From Brevinematales bacterium (GTDB taxonomy: Bacteria; Spirochaetota; Brevinematia; Brevinematales; GWF1-51-8), in the NCBI GenBank assembly GCA_020059465.1, contig JAGVBZ010000020.1, positions 86,814 through 150,813 of the forward strand: DNA of 64,000 bases, given 5' to 3'. Of this stretch, positions 8,088 through 16,762 are shown in pieces. Below the pieces are notes generated by a model. The model saw nothing but the letters and a program-made list of their open reading frames with translations, was not told the origin of the DNA and did no database searches. Numbering within the stretch: the first letter of the stretch is position 1; each line of letters starts with the position of its first letter. The translations under genes and the position numbers were made by a program.

Positions 8088-9062
8088 ATGATAAAACTGA
8101 GTACGGTTCTGTTAATCACGATATGCTTAACAGCCTCATGTGCACCCGGGGTGTGTTTGAACGAATTCAGACTTGTGCCGCCGACGGTTGCCGAGGACCC
8201 GTCGCTGCCTTCTGTGACAATTCATGTATCAGGAAACGATCGGAAAGTCCATTTCCTGACATTCGGAAATCCCCTGCTTCCCCCTCTCTTTATTTTACAC
8301 GGATCCTTATCTGATATGCGGCCGTATCTGCCGCTTGCGGTATTATCGAATAAATACTACTGTGTGATGTGGGATATGCGCGGAAACGGATTATCGGAGC
8401 GGGTCGGTAAAAGCGAACTCACGTATGCCTCGATGGTAGAAGAGATCAAAGCCATGAAAAACATTTTCTCCCCGACCAATAAAATCACCCTGCTCGGTCA
8501 TTCATGGAGTGCGGTTTTTACAGCTTTGTATATCGGAAAATATCCCGCCGATGTCGAACAAGCGGTGTTATTGGAATCCATCGGGCTTCAATCTGATTCT
8601 ATGAATAGTATGGAGAGCATCCTCAATCTTGCAACATCGGCTTATCTTGAAATGGCGTATTCGACAGACATACTTTCCCCCTCCACACACGAGCTTCTTG
8701 ATTTCAAGATGCTCGCCATGTTGAAAAGTGCAGTTCGGAACTTTTTTGTCGATAAGAACAACCTCCCCCCATGGCCGGTCTGGCGTGTCGGAGGTCTTGC
8801 TCTGATCGTTTGGGAATCTGAATGTATCTCCGACGGAAAGTATTTGTACGATTTTTCACATGGACTGATGTCCTATCCGGGAAGCGTACTGCTTGTCGGT
8901 TCCGACCACAGTCCGATTGGTTATGATTTTCAGAATAAGTATAATAAAAACTTATTTTCCAACGCGACTGTTCTCATGATCTCTAACTCAGGGCACCGCA
9001 TCATTACGGAAAACTTTCAAGCCCTGTATGACGGATTGACCAATTTTTTAAATGAGTTTTAG
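8088..9062 (+). CDS. alpha/beta hydrolase lipoprotein
   Basis: The start at 8088 is set by a perfect AGGAGG at 8076-8081 and gives a signal sequence ending in a relaxed lipobox (TASC, Cys18), so a lipid-anchored envelope enzyme is likely. The hydrolase fold is seen in FILHGSLSDMRPY (oxyanion region), VMWDMRGNGLSER, the nucleophile elbow LGHSWSA (Ser139) and the C-terminal catalytic-His region SNSGHRIITEN. The elbow is GHSWS rather than the usual GxSxG. It resembles the proline iminopeptidase-like branch, but the substrate is unknown. It belongs to the 1.9-kb segment between the 58-bp repeats and looks more AT-rich than its neighbours. Its stop codon overlaps the ribosome-binding site of the next gene. 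Confidence 0.85.
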   Translation: MIKLSTVLLITICLTASCAPGVCLNEFRLVPPTVAEDPSLPSVTIHVSGNDRKVHFLTFGNPLLPPLFILHGSLSDMRPYLPLAVLSNKYYCVMWDMRGNGLSERVGKSELTYASMVEEIKAMKNIFSPTNKITLLGHSWSAVFTALYIGKYPADVEQAVLLESIGLQSDSMNSMESILNLATSAYLEMAYSTDILSPSTHELLDFKMLAMLKSAVRNFFVDKNNLPPWPVWRVGGLALIVWESECISDGKYLYDFSHGLMSYPGSVLLVGSDHSPIGYDFQNKYNKNLFSNATVLMISNSGHRIITENFQALYDGLTNFLNEF

Positions 9063-9071
9063 GAGAAAAAT

Positions 9072-9782
9072 ATGAAAGGAATTTTCCTCATCGTAATATC
9101 GGGTTTAGTGTTCATTTCCGTACCTGTATTCTCACAATCCCTATCCGACCCGCATCGTCTTGAAACAGGTTTTAACGCCTATTCCATGCTTGCCTTGTTC
9201 CAAGGGTATTCTTACACCATTGATTTTTCAGATAGCGACTTGTTATCGTTGAGCGGAGTTATAGAAATTCCCGCCTTGCTCTGGCTCTCAAAAGGCTCGA
9301 TTAATGGACTGAGAATCAAAGCCGGAGCGGAGTATAGTTATCGTTTTCCATTTTTGATGGAGGCCGGTATCGGGCTTTTTCCGACGTGTATGTTCCAGAG
9401 TCAGCTTCTCGGGTATTTCCAGACGTTAGGTGTGGAAGGCAGAATATTCGCAGGGATATTTTTGGCGAATACACATATCGGTGTTTTTGCAGATATTCAG
9501 TGTTCGCTTTTGACGTTTGTTCAGCTTTCAAGCTTTTCCCTGTCGGCGTTTGACGATCGAGTTCCGGGAAGTGTTCTCCCAACGGTATCAGGGGTTATCA
9601 CCTTGACGTCTTTTAATACTATCGTCGGGCTGTACGGTTATTTTGATATAGGAGGCGGAACAGTTCTGAAAACCGAACTCGGCATGAAATTCACTCCCAG
9701 TGAGTACGTCGATTTCGGCGGGGGGATGATGTTCGGTCTATTGCCGTTTCACTTAACCGTGTCGCTTTCGTACGGGATATGA
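9072..9782 (+). CDS. hypothetical exported, beta-barrel-like protein
   Basis: A clear signal peptide (MKGIFLIVISGLVFISVPVFS) is followed by 215 residues rich in alternating hydrophobic/aromatic strands with Gly and Ser, ending YGI. That pattern is usual for small outer-membrane or surface proteins. I recognise no named family. It is translated 9 nt after the hydrolase gene, within the same inserted segment, so the two are likely co-expressed. Confidence 0.65.
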   Translation: MKGIFLIVISGLVFISVPVFSQSLSDPHRLETGFNAYSMLALFQGYSYTIDFSDSDLLSLSGVIEIPALLWLSKGSINGLRIKAGAEYSYRFPFLMEAGIGLFPTCMFQSQLLGYFQTLGVEGRIFAGIFLANTHIGVFADIQCSLLTFVQLSSFSLSAFDDRVPGSVLPTVSGVITLTSFNTIVGLYGYFDIGGGTVLKTELGMKFTPSEYVDFGGGMMFGLLPFHLTVSLSYGI

Positions 9783-9942
9783 CGCGAAGTTAATACCAGT
9801 AGATGTACGGCATACTCGAACTATTAGTTTTTTTATTCCGATGTAAGGCTTGATGATGCATCAGCAGGAATGTCTCTTTGCCGGGCTGTTATATGAAAGC
9901 AATATTTTTAAAGGGTACTCGTAAATTAATAAATAAATACTG

Positions 9943-10013
9943 CCCGCTCGGACATAACGAGTCCGAATCGTCGAAAGCCGCCCGCGGATGGGCGAAATCG
10001 CTTCTCAAATAAC
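9943..10013 (+). pseudogene. orphan 3' end of a flavodoxin gene (downstream repeat copy)
   Basis: The sequence continues in frame as the last ~22 codons of a flavodoxin (PLGHNESESSKAARGWAKSLLK, stop at 10011-10013) with no upstream coding part. It is the second copy of the 58-bp repeat plus the probable ancestral last codons. It sits 11 nt before the ATG of the 4Fe-4S membrane protein, the spacing expected for the original operon partner. It marks either the downstream junction of an insertion or the remnant of a deleted second flavodoxin gene. Confidence 0.85.
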
Positions 10014-10024
10014 GGAGGATAATC

Positions 10025-10759
10025 ATGAAACAGAAAGTAAGACGTTCGATCATACTCATATCGTTTTTCCTGTTCCCGGTTACCATGTTCTATTTCTCGC
10101 CGTACCTGATTATAATGGCGGGGATCGGGGGAATTGTCGCGGGGAGCGCAATCATGTTCGCCGCGCAGTTCGCTCTCTCGTTATTTCTCGGAAGGGCGTT
10201 CTGCGGATGGGTGTGCCCGGCGGGCGGGGTGCAGGACGCTTGCGCGATCGCGAACCGGAAGCCCCTGCGGTCGAAAAAAGCCGGCTGGGTCAAGTACTTT
10301 ATCTGGGCGCCGTGGGTAGTAACGGTAATCCTCATGTTCGTCCGCGCGGGCGGTATTAAGGGTATCGACCCGTTCTTCGGGACAGAGTACGGGATATCGG
10401 CCGCGAGGCCAGAGGCGTATATTATTTATATCCCGATTCTCGCGCTCATTGTTATCCCTGCGCTATTTTTCCGCAGGCGCCTGTTCTGTCACAGCATCTG
10501 CTGGATGGCGCCGTTCATGGTGCTAGGCAGAAAGCTCGGGAATCTCCTGCATATCCCGTCGCTGCGTCTCCGCCCGGATCAGTCGAAATGCACGTCATGC
10601 CTGACCTGCGAGGGCGCGTGCCCGATGAGCCTGCCGGTCAGCGCTATGGTCGCGAGGGGTGATATGGAGAATACGGAATGCGTGCTGTGCGGGGAATGCA
10701 CATCGGCATGCAGGCAGAACGTCATCCGCTTCGGTTTCGGACAGCGGAGAAAAACCTGA
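10025..10759 (+). CDS. 4Fe-4S membrane electron-transfer protein (NapH/YccM-like)
   Basis: Several membrane helices carry the cysteine motif CGWVCPAGGVQDAC (about residues 60-74) and a second one, CHSICW. The C-terminal part is a two-cluster ferredoxin domain with CTSCLTCEGACP and CVLCGECTSACRQN. This is the arrangement of polyferredoxin-like membrane proteins that pass electrons across or along the cytoplasmic membrane. GGAGG precedes the ATG. The neighbouring flavodoxin remnant suggests it was once the second gene of a flavodoxin-ferredoxin operon. The electron donor and acceptor are unknown. Confidence 0.87.
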   Translation: MKQKVRRSIILISFFLFPVTMFYFSPYLIIMAGIGGIVAGSAIMFAAQFALSLFLGRAFCGWVCPAGGVQDACAIANRKPLRSKKAGWVKYFIWAPWVVTVILMFVRAGGIKGIDPFFGTEYGISAARPEAYIIYIPILALIVIPALFFRRRLFCHSICWMAPFMVLGRKLGNLLHIPSLRLRPDQSKCTSCLTCEGACPMSLPVSAMVARGDMENTECVLCGECTSACRQNVIRFGFGQRRKT

Positions 10760-10823
10760 TATTCTATCTATTCCTGTCGACGGGGAAGCATCGGGAGACT
10801 GTTCACCCGGTATTTCCCCGTAC

Positions 10824-11888
10824 CTATGGAATAATAAAATCGATGGATGTATTCACCGTGATCTTCCCTTGCGGCTGGAGAATAAAATTCTTCTGTACGT
10901 CGGAGTTCATATAATCGCCGCTCTTATGCTTTTTATCCCCGTTGTTATCGGCATAGGAATAGATATAGTATTTTCCGGGATGGATATTTTTAAACGTGTA
11001 CGACTTGGTTCCCGCGGGGAGATATACGTATCTCGATACGAATTTCATATTCTCTTCGATATATTTGATACCGTCGAAAAGGCATTCTGTGGTCAGCAGT
11101 AAGAACAGCTCCTGCTTTTTATCGGTCTTGAGTTTTTTATCGATGGAGATATTCACAGTCACCTCGCCGACAAATGGCTGCGACGCCGAACTGTAGGGAT
11201 CGTTCTCGAACGTATAATAGATGCTTTCCGGCATATTTTTAAACACACCGGAAAAATCCTTGACCATAACCGCCTGCGGGAACGCCAAAGTTTTCGCGGC
11301 ATCGTTCGCCGCCTTCTTGCTCCCCAGTTTCGCTTCCCATTTGGAATGCAGGACAAGAGGATAAACTTTATTGAACTTTGACGTATAGACTTCCATCACA
11401 AACGTGTCCTTGCCGAACCTGAACTCGGTATAAGCCCGTTTTTCCCCCGCCTGAAAATCGGAAAAACGGTAGTATCCGGCATCCTCGTCCGCTTTATCGA
11501 TCACCTCATAGGTGACGCATCCCTTATTCTGGAAAACACCCTCGGTACGCATAGCGACTTTCAGCTTACCGTCATGCTTGACTATGAAAAAAGTCAGATA
11601 ATTGATTGTATCCGCGTCGATAGTGGTATACTGCGCGACCTGCCCCGGCGAGACGGGCCTGAAATCGACATACCAGCTGGGGAAATTTCCCGCGGGAGTA
11701 GTCGTCATGACCGGCCCCGCCCATTGCCCGGATATCCGGGACAGTATCCCGTACCCCATCACAGGTTCAGGCAGTTTGGTTACCGGATTTTCAGCCTTCG
11801 CCTGCCCGCATCGGGACGTTAAGACCGCGATAAACACAAGGAAAAGTACCCTCACCCCTAAAAGTGAAATTGATTTGAGGTAATACAT
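10824..11888 (-). CDS. hypothetical lipoprotein (about 354 aa)
   Basis: The start at 11888 follows GGAGG by 6 nt and yields a hydrophobic leader ending in TSRC, a likely spirochaete-type lipobox. The mature protein has no family I recognise. The middle is mainly beta-like. The C-terminal ~60 residues (YTFKNIHPGKYYIYSYADNN, then KHKSGDYMN) resemble a carboxypeptidase-regulatory or DUF2141-like beta sandwich that often ends in a description of a small charged ligand loop. It is convergent with the ferredoxin gene at 10025. Confidence 0.7.
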   Translation of the reverse strand: MYYLKSISLLGVRVLFLVFIAVLTSRCGQAKAENPVTKLPEPVMGYGILSRISGQWAGPVMTTTPAGNFPSWYVDFRPVSPGQVAQYTTIDADTINYLTFFIVKHDGKLKVAMRTEGVFQNKGCVTYEVIDKADEDAGYYRFSDFQAGEKRAYTEFRFGKDTFVMEVYTSKFNKVYPLVLHSKWEAKLGSKKAANDAAKTLAFPQAVMVKDFSGVFKNMPESIYYTFENDPYSSASQPFVGEVTVNISIDKKLKTDKKQELFLLLTTECLFDGIKYIEENMKFVSRYVYLPAGTKSYTFKNIHPGKYYIYSYADNNGDKKHKSGDYMNSDVQKNFILQPQGKITVNTSIDFIIP

Positions 11889-11971
11889 ATGCGCCTCCTG
11901 TAAATAAATTGCTCCCGGCAATCATGAATCAGTATAAAACAGGATACTATCATAGTCAAAGAAGGGGAGGG

Positions 11972-12505
11972 TTATGCGGGGATAAATACGGCGGTTGGGA
12001 TTCGGCCGATAAACCCCGGATTCTCAATCAGGCCGGATATCACGGCAAGTACAACCCGCAAACCGCAGGGAGAATAGCATAGTATATTCGTGAGGAGCGC
12101 GTCCTTCCGTTTTAACGCGATACGGTACGCCGCGATAAAAAGGAACAATAGGATATTGAAAACATAGGCGATAACAGGCTGGACACGGTAGGCGAGAGCA
12201 AAATCTCCATGCGGATCATATATCCCTGAACTTGACGAACGGTTCCATGATGAACCACACTGTTGCGAATACAAGTACGGCAGACGCGAGAACAGCATTC
12301 AGTACCGATGCGGCGGCTTCCCGTTCCTTGTCGATAAAAAACCGCTGGATAGCGAGGATGTACGGCGGCGCGATAATAAGGCAGACGATTATTATGATAC
12401 GTTCCGCCGCGTTGAACGGAAGGTCAGTCCAGATCGGCAGAAGAAGCAGAAAGTGGATAATCTGAAGTATTTCGTAAACGATAATAAGTTTTTCTCAAAT
12501 TTCAT
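11972..12505 (-). pseudogene. frameshifted membrane-protein gene
   Basis: Three overlapping reading frames on the minus strand together read as one hydrophobic protein of about 175 residues. The first begins at ATG 12505 (MKFEKN). It shifts at an A-run (near 12490) into IIVYEILQIIHFLLLLPIW and onwards to EPFVKFRDI, then hits a stop near 12222. A second shift continues it as YDPHGDFALAYRVQPVIAYV and on to IGRIPTAVFIPA, with stop at 11972. Either the gene has decayed or two one-base sequencing or assembly errors are present. The family is not recognised. It precedes the LuxR pair on the opposite strand. Confidence 0.6.
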
Positions 12506-12582
12506 TTACTAAAACCCCGACGGGAGTTCCGATTTTTTATCATATCCAGTATAATATGATAATACTAATTTCGGAAGAATTT

Positions 12583-13509
12583 ATGCCGGTTACTCAGATT
12601 ACAATAAACATGGTCTCAATTATTCTGGGCCTTATCGTGTTGATTTTAGCGGTTATTATCGCGTTCATGTTCCGGCTCAGAGAAGTCGGTTACTATATAG
12701 TGATTCAGACTGTACTGGTGACTTATTCTATCATCGATCTGATATACCGTAGAGGCAATTTTTTCGGATGGGTACTGAGCGGAAAAACACCGTTATGGTT
12801 CGAACATATCCTCTATCTATTCCTCTTTCTTTCGATCACGTGCTTCGAATTATTTTTTCGTTATGTTTTAGTGAAGGAGAAGAAACCTGTTTTTTTTATT
12901 GCCGCTGTTTTCCTAAGTATTGCCGTTTTTATGCTGGTAATCAGCCCGTATTTCATCGATCCTGTTTCCCATGTCCCGATAATCGGTTATTATTTCTATG
13001 CGGTGATATTTTTATTGATGTCGGCGGTTACTTTTACCGATATCATCATCAACCATAGAAAAATTGAAGACCGCAAGCTTTCCTATACAGCCCTAATCTT
13101 TGCTATTTTTCTGGTTGTGGCGCTGGGGTTTCAGATTGCGGATGAAATCAATAAGTACATTTTAGATTCCCATGATAAAACCCTCGAATTCAGTGCAGTT
13201 CAGCCGGCGCTTTTTCTTTTATGGAATACAGTTGTCATCGTGTTCGCCAATCATTATTTTACCGCGAAAACAACCGTGTTCCCTGAAGTAAAAATCAAGA
13301 TACCGGAAATCATGGATGAGTTTCATTTGAGCGAACGCGAAACCGAGATTATCGCGCATCTCTGTTTAGGATACTCGAATCGAGAAGTCGGCGGGCACTT
13401 ATTCATTTCCGATCTTACCGTAAAAACCCATGTCAGGAATATCTATCAGAAGCTCGGCGTAAAAAACCGTCTGGAACTTCTCGATAAAGTCTCGCGTTTC
13501 AAGGATTAG
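12583..13509 (+). CDS. membrane-anchored LuxR-type transcriptional regulator (paralogue 2)
   Basis: Residues 1-225 form about seven hydrophobic helices. The C-terminal LuxR helix-turn-helix starts at FHLSERETEIIAHLCLGYSN and contains DLTVKTHVRNIYQKLGVKN. I chose the ATG at 12583 because GGAAGA lies 5 nt upstream. The more upstream ATG at 12556 overlaps the likely -10 box (TATAAT at 12550-12555). It is followed after 139 bp by paralogue 3, to which it is closer than to paralogue 1. It probably acts as a one-component membrane sensor, with unknown signal. Confidence 0.85.
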   Translation: MPVTQITINMVSIILGLIVLILAVIIAFMFRLREVGYYIVIQTVLVTYSIIDLIYRRGNFFGWVLSGKTPLWFEHILYLFLFLSITCFELFFRYVLVKEKKPVFFIAAVFLSIAVFMLVISPYFIDPVSHVPIIGYYFYAVIFLLMSAVTFTDIIINHRKIEDRKLSYTALIFAIFLVVALGFQIADEINKYILDSHDKTLEFSAVQPALFLLWNTVVIVFANHYFTAKTTVFPEVKIKIPEIMDEFHLSERETEIIAHLCLGYSNREVGGHLFISDLTVKTHVRNIYQKLGVKNRLELLDKVSRFKD

Positions 13510-13648
13510 CATCATGGATTGTCTTCTGTGCAGTGTCTTTTCCTTTTCGGCATTGTTTTATGATAAAAATAGAATGAACATAGGACTGTTTTTTTTACTT
13601 TTTTTTCTTATGCTGATTATAATATCTTAGTACATTATTGGAAGGGGT

Positions 13649-14575
13649 ATGTCGCAAGTCCTTTTAGGGATTCACCTGACTGCGGTTATCATCGGATTTA
13701 TTGTTCTGATATTATCTGTCTATATCGGACTGCGGCTAAAAATAACAGGGTTGCTGTTTTTTGACGCTATCGAAATATTCCTGATTTTTAATCTTTGCTC
13801 GGTTCTGGTTTACCGCGAGGGGGGGAGATTCGGCTGGGTTTTAGAGGAAGCGCAGGTCTTCGCGCTGAAAAAAGTGATTTATTTTTTTGTATCCGGCACT
13901 ATTACAATAATATACCTGTTTTTGGAATTCCTTGTCTATCAGAGAATCCGCTTGTGGAAATGGATTGCCAGTATATCAGTATTAATGACATATGTAATTC
14001 TTGTGTTCAGCCCGTTTTTTGAAATCGCCGAGACCAGAACGCCTCTATGGGCATATTATGTCTATAATGCGCTGCTTTTCGCTCAGTTTTTATGGATATA
14101 TGTTCGGGTAGTCATCCACAGAAAACAGGTGGGTGATAAAAACATGGTTCGTATGGCTAATCTGTTTCTGGTTGTCGGGCCGTTAGGAATGCTCTATTAT
14201 TATTTTTTAGAAAGCATGGGCAGGTTTATCAATAAGTCGTCAACGCCGATGGAATATACGTTTCCTTTTCCGGTACTTTTCATTTTCATGAATATCGCCA
14301 TGATTATCTACGGGTTTACCCGGTTTACCGTAAAAACAGTTGTATTATCCGGAATAAAATTCAATCAGCCGAAACTGCAGGAAAAATATCAGTTAAGCGC
14401 CAGAGAATTGGAGATTATCAGGTATCTTTGTGACGGACTATCGAACAGGGAGACCGGCGAAAAACTCTATATCTCCGAACTAACCGTAAAAACCCATGTC
14501 CGAAACGTATACAGGAAGATGGAAGTGAAGAACCGTTTGGAACTCCTGGATATAGTATTCCGTTTCAAGGAATAA
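13649..14575 (+). CDS. membrane-anchored LuxR-type transcriptional regulator (paralogue 3)
   Basis: The 308-residue protein has the same layout as paralogue 2: about seven membrane helices, then a LuxR helix-turn-helix beginning YQLSARELEIIRYLCDGLSN and containing SELTVKTHVRNVYRKMEVKN. GGAAGGGG precedes the ATG, and a TATAAT lies at 13618-13623. The last ~20 residues (VKNRLELLD, then FRFKE) closely match paralogue 2, so the two look like a tandem duplication. Confidence 0.85.
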   Translation: MSQVLLGIHLTAVIIGFIVLILSVYIGLRLKITGLLFFDAIEIFLIFNLCSVLVYREGGRFGWVLEEAQVFALKKVIYFFVSGTITIIYLFLEFLVYQRIRLWKWIASISVLMTYVILVFSPFFEIAETRTPLWAYYVYNALLFAQFLWIYVRVVIHRKQVGDKNMVRMANLFLVVGPLGMLYYYFLESMGRFINKSSTPMEYTFPFPVLFIFMNIAMIIYGFTRFTVKTVVLSGIKFNQPKLQEKYQLSARELEIIRYLCDGLSNRETGEKLYISELTVKTHVRNVYRKMEVKNRLELLDIVFRFKE

Positions 14576-14678
14576 TCCCACTCGGTGAAACGCCGTTTAA
14601 TTTGACATTCCCGCCCCGATGCAATAAAATATTCCGAAATTCCGAACCTATCGGATAAATAACATGCGGAGGACACTC

Positions 14679-15839
14679 ATGCTCGTGAAGAAGTTCTTAT
14701 GCGCTCCGGGGCCCACAGCGGTTCCAGCGGAAATCCTGAATGAGATGGCAAAACCCCTCATTCACCACAGAACCCCTCAGTTTGACGCGATTGTCGCGGA
14801 GAACGCGGAATTATTGAAGCAGGTATTCAAGACCAAGAATCCCGTCGTCACCTTTACCTCATCCGGTACAGGCGCGATGGAGGCTTCCGTCACCAACTTC
14901 TTATCAAAGGGCGATAAAGCTATCGTGGTCTCCGCCGGTAAGTTCGGCGAACGTTTTGCGGAAATTTGTACGGCTTACGGTGTGGAAGTGGTTGAGCTGA
15001 AGGCCGATTACGGTAAAGATGTCAAGCCTGCCGCGGTCGCCGAGGCTCTGAAGGCTAATCCCGATACGAAAGCGGTATATACCGAATACAGCGAAACATC
15101 CACTGCGGTGGCGTTCGATGTCAAGGGTATCGCCGATGTGGTACGCAAGACCGGCGCGCTCATGATAGTGGATGCTATAACCGCGGTTGGCGCGATGGAA
15201 TTCGAGATGGACGCATGGGGCGTCGACGTCGCTGTCGCCGGTTCCCAGAAATCGTTTATGATACCCCCCGGACTTTCGTTCCTCTCGGTTTCCGAGAAGG
15301 GATTGAAGGCGATGGAAAAATCGACGCTGCCGAAGTATTACTTCGATATCGCCGGTGAGATAAAAGCAAACGGAAAGAGTACGACCGCGTGGACTCCCGC
15401 TGTCACGATCATGATCGGACTCAATTATGCCCTGAAGATGATGATCTCCGAAGGGATCGATAACGTCGTCAAGCGTCACTTTATTGTCGCAGAAGCGATT
15501 CGTGTAGGCGTACAGGCTATCGGGCTGAAACTTTTCGCGGATGTTCCCAACGTGCGTCCTTCCGATGCGGTAACAGCGGTTAGAGTTCCGGAAGGTGTCG
15601 ACGGGAAGAAGATCCCCGGCCTGATGCAGGATAAGTTCGGTGTTACAGTTGCCGGAGGGCAGGGTTCGATGGCGGGCAATATCTTCCGTCTCGGCAGCCT
15701 CGGCTATATGGATAAGACCGATGTCATTGTCCAGCTCCAGGCGATGGAGCTTGCGCTTAAGGAACTCGGGTACAAGTTCGAGGCCGGGAAATCGGTCGCC
15801 GCAGGGCAGAAGTACCTGATGGATAATATGAAATTCTAA
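14679..15839 (+). CDS. class V aminotransferase (alanine/serine-glyoxylate aminotransferase-like)
   Basis: This PLP enzyme of fold type I has the N-terminal signature CAPGPTAVPAEIL, the cofactor-binding segment SSGTGAMEASVTNFLSKGDK, the Asp in MIVDAITAVGAMEFEMD and the Schiff-base Lys191 in AGSQKSFM. It has 386 residues, the family length. The likely reaction is transfer of an amino group from alanine, serine or aspartate to glyoxylate or pyruvate. The start at 14679 has GGAGG at 14668-14672. A strong terminator follows, shared with hypB on the opposite strand. Confidence 0.9.
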   Translation: MLVKKFLCAPGPTAVPAEILNEMAKPLIHHRTPQFDAIVAENAELLKQVFKTKNPVVTFTSSGTGAMEASVTNFLSKGDKAIVVSAGKFGERFAEICTAYGVEVVELKADYGKDVKPAAVAEALKANPDTKAVYTEYSETSTAVAFDVKGIADVVRKTGALMIVDAITAVGAMEFEMDAWGVDVAVAGSQKSFMIPPGLSFLSVSEKGLKAMEKSTLPKYYFDIAGEIKANGKSTTAWTPAVTIMIGLNYALKMMISEGIDNVVKRHFIVAEAIRVGVQAIGLKLFADVPNVRPSDAVTAVRVPEGVDGKKIPGLMQDKFGVTVAGGQGSMAGNIFRLGSLGYMDKTDVIVQLQAMELALKELGYKFEAGKSVAAGQKYLMDNMKF

Positions 15840-15854
15840 ACGATTCAATAACAA

Positions 15855-15887
15855 TAAAAAGGCTGCCGTCCGGGCAGCCTTTTTTTA
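15855..15887. terminator. bidirectional intrinsic terminator between aminotransferase gene and hypB
   Basis: AGGCTGCC (15860-15867) pairs with GGCAGCCT (15873-15880) around a five-base loop, with a T-run on the right and an A-run on the left. It can therefore stop transcription from both converging genes. The hypB stop codon lies inside the T-run. Confidence 0.9.
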
Positions 15888-16562
15888 TATCCCGATGATC
15901 TTTTTCCGTTCCTTCAGCAGCCACTCCGCGAGCGCGTCGAACCCGGAATCGTTCTTTGCCGACACCTCGAACAGCGGGGCGTCCGGGCACATGACCTTCA
16001 CGCCCTCGGTGAAGTACGGCATATCGAAATCGATATACGGCATAAGGTCGGACTTGTTCAGCACGACCGCCGACGTATGCTGGAAGATGACCGGATATTT
16101 GTACGGCTTATCGCTGCCCTCCGGCACAGAACTGATGACTATCCGGAGGTGCTCGCCGATATCGAAGTCGGCCGGGCAGACGAGGTTGCCGATATTCTCG
16201 ACAAACAGGATCGCGCTGTCGGGAATATCTTTTTTCTTGAGGATCGCCTCGATCATGGGGGAGTCGAGGTGACAGATGCCGTTGGTGTTGATCTGGTAGG
16301 CGTCGATACCGAGGGACTGGAGTTTTTTCGTATCGATATCGGTCTCGAGGTCTCCCTCGATCACAGTAACCGGGATTCCCCGGATACGTTCGAGGATACG
16401 GATGAGAGTGGAGGTCTTGCCCGCGCCGGCGCTCCCGAGGATATTCACCGACAGGATTTTCCGCCTAGAAAGCTCCGCCCGGATTTTTTCGCCGAGCTTC
16501 TGGTTCTCCCCGTAGATATCGATTTTTACGTCGATGATTTCCTTTTCCAAAGTATCCTCCAT
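15885..16562 (-). CDS. hypB: HypB, nickel-insertion GTPase
   Basis: HypB is the GTPase that helps deliver nickel to [NiFe]-hydrogenase or urease apo-enzymes. The P-loop is GSAGAGKTS, the Ni/Zn-binding switch is ICHLDS (Cys and His of the CHxx motif), and the segments ENIGNLVCPADFDIGE and VLNKSDL are family-typical. The N-terminus lacks the Cys-rich (CxxCGC) and His-rich nickel-storage stretches found in some HypB proteins. hypA lies 200 bp upstream on the same strand. The hydrogenase structural genes are not in the window. Confidence 0.95.
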   Translation of the reverse strand: MEDTLEKEIIDVKIDIYGENQKLGEKIRAELSRRKILSVNILGSAGAGKTSTLIRILERIRGIPVTVIEGDLETDIDTKKLQSLGIDAYQINTNGICHLDSPMIEAILKKKDIPDSAILFVENIGNLVCPADFDIGEHLRIVISSVPEGSDKPYKYPVIFQHTSAVVLNKSDLMPYIDFDMPYFTEGVKVMCPDAPLFEVSAKNDSGFDALAEWLLKERKKIIGI

Positions 16563-16575
16563 TGATATATTGCCG

Positions 16576-16749
16576 CCCTGAGCCGGCCGAAGGGTGTGCA
16601 GTAATCCTTATCCGTCTTTAATTCGTGTCCCTCGACGGGTTAGGGATGACATCCATTCCAATCAAGCCTATCATCGCGAGCTAAAGCGTGCGATCCGAGA
16701 TAAAACCCCTCCGCTGCGCAAACTGTCACTCTGAGCATGTCGAAGGGCG
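16576..16749. repeat. fragments of dispersed palindromic repeats between hypA and hypB
   Basis: Three pieces resemble intergenic repeats seen elsewhere in the window: CCCTGAGCCGGCCGAAGGGT (16576-16595), a TCATCGCGAG…GCGATCCGAG element (about 16670-16699), and GTCACTCTGAGCATGTCGAA (about 16725-16744). They fill the 200-bp gap between hypA and hypB. No coding potential is seen. Confidence 0.6.
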
Positions 16750-16762
16750 AATGTAAATATTT

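Noticed and set aside
14904..15854. Long open frame on the minus strand opposite the class V aminotransferase gene
   Set aside because: It is a shadow of a clearly coding plus-strand gene. It lacks a ribosome-binding site and recognisable protein features.
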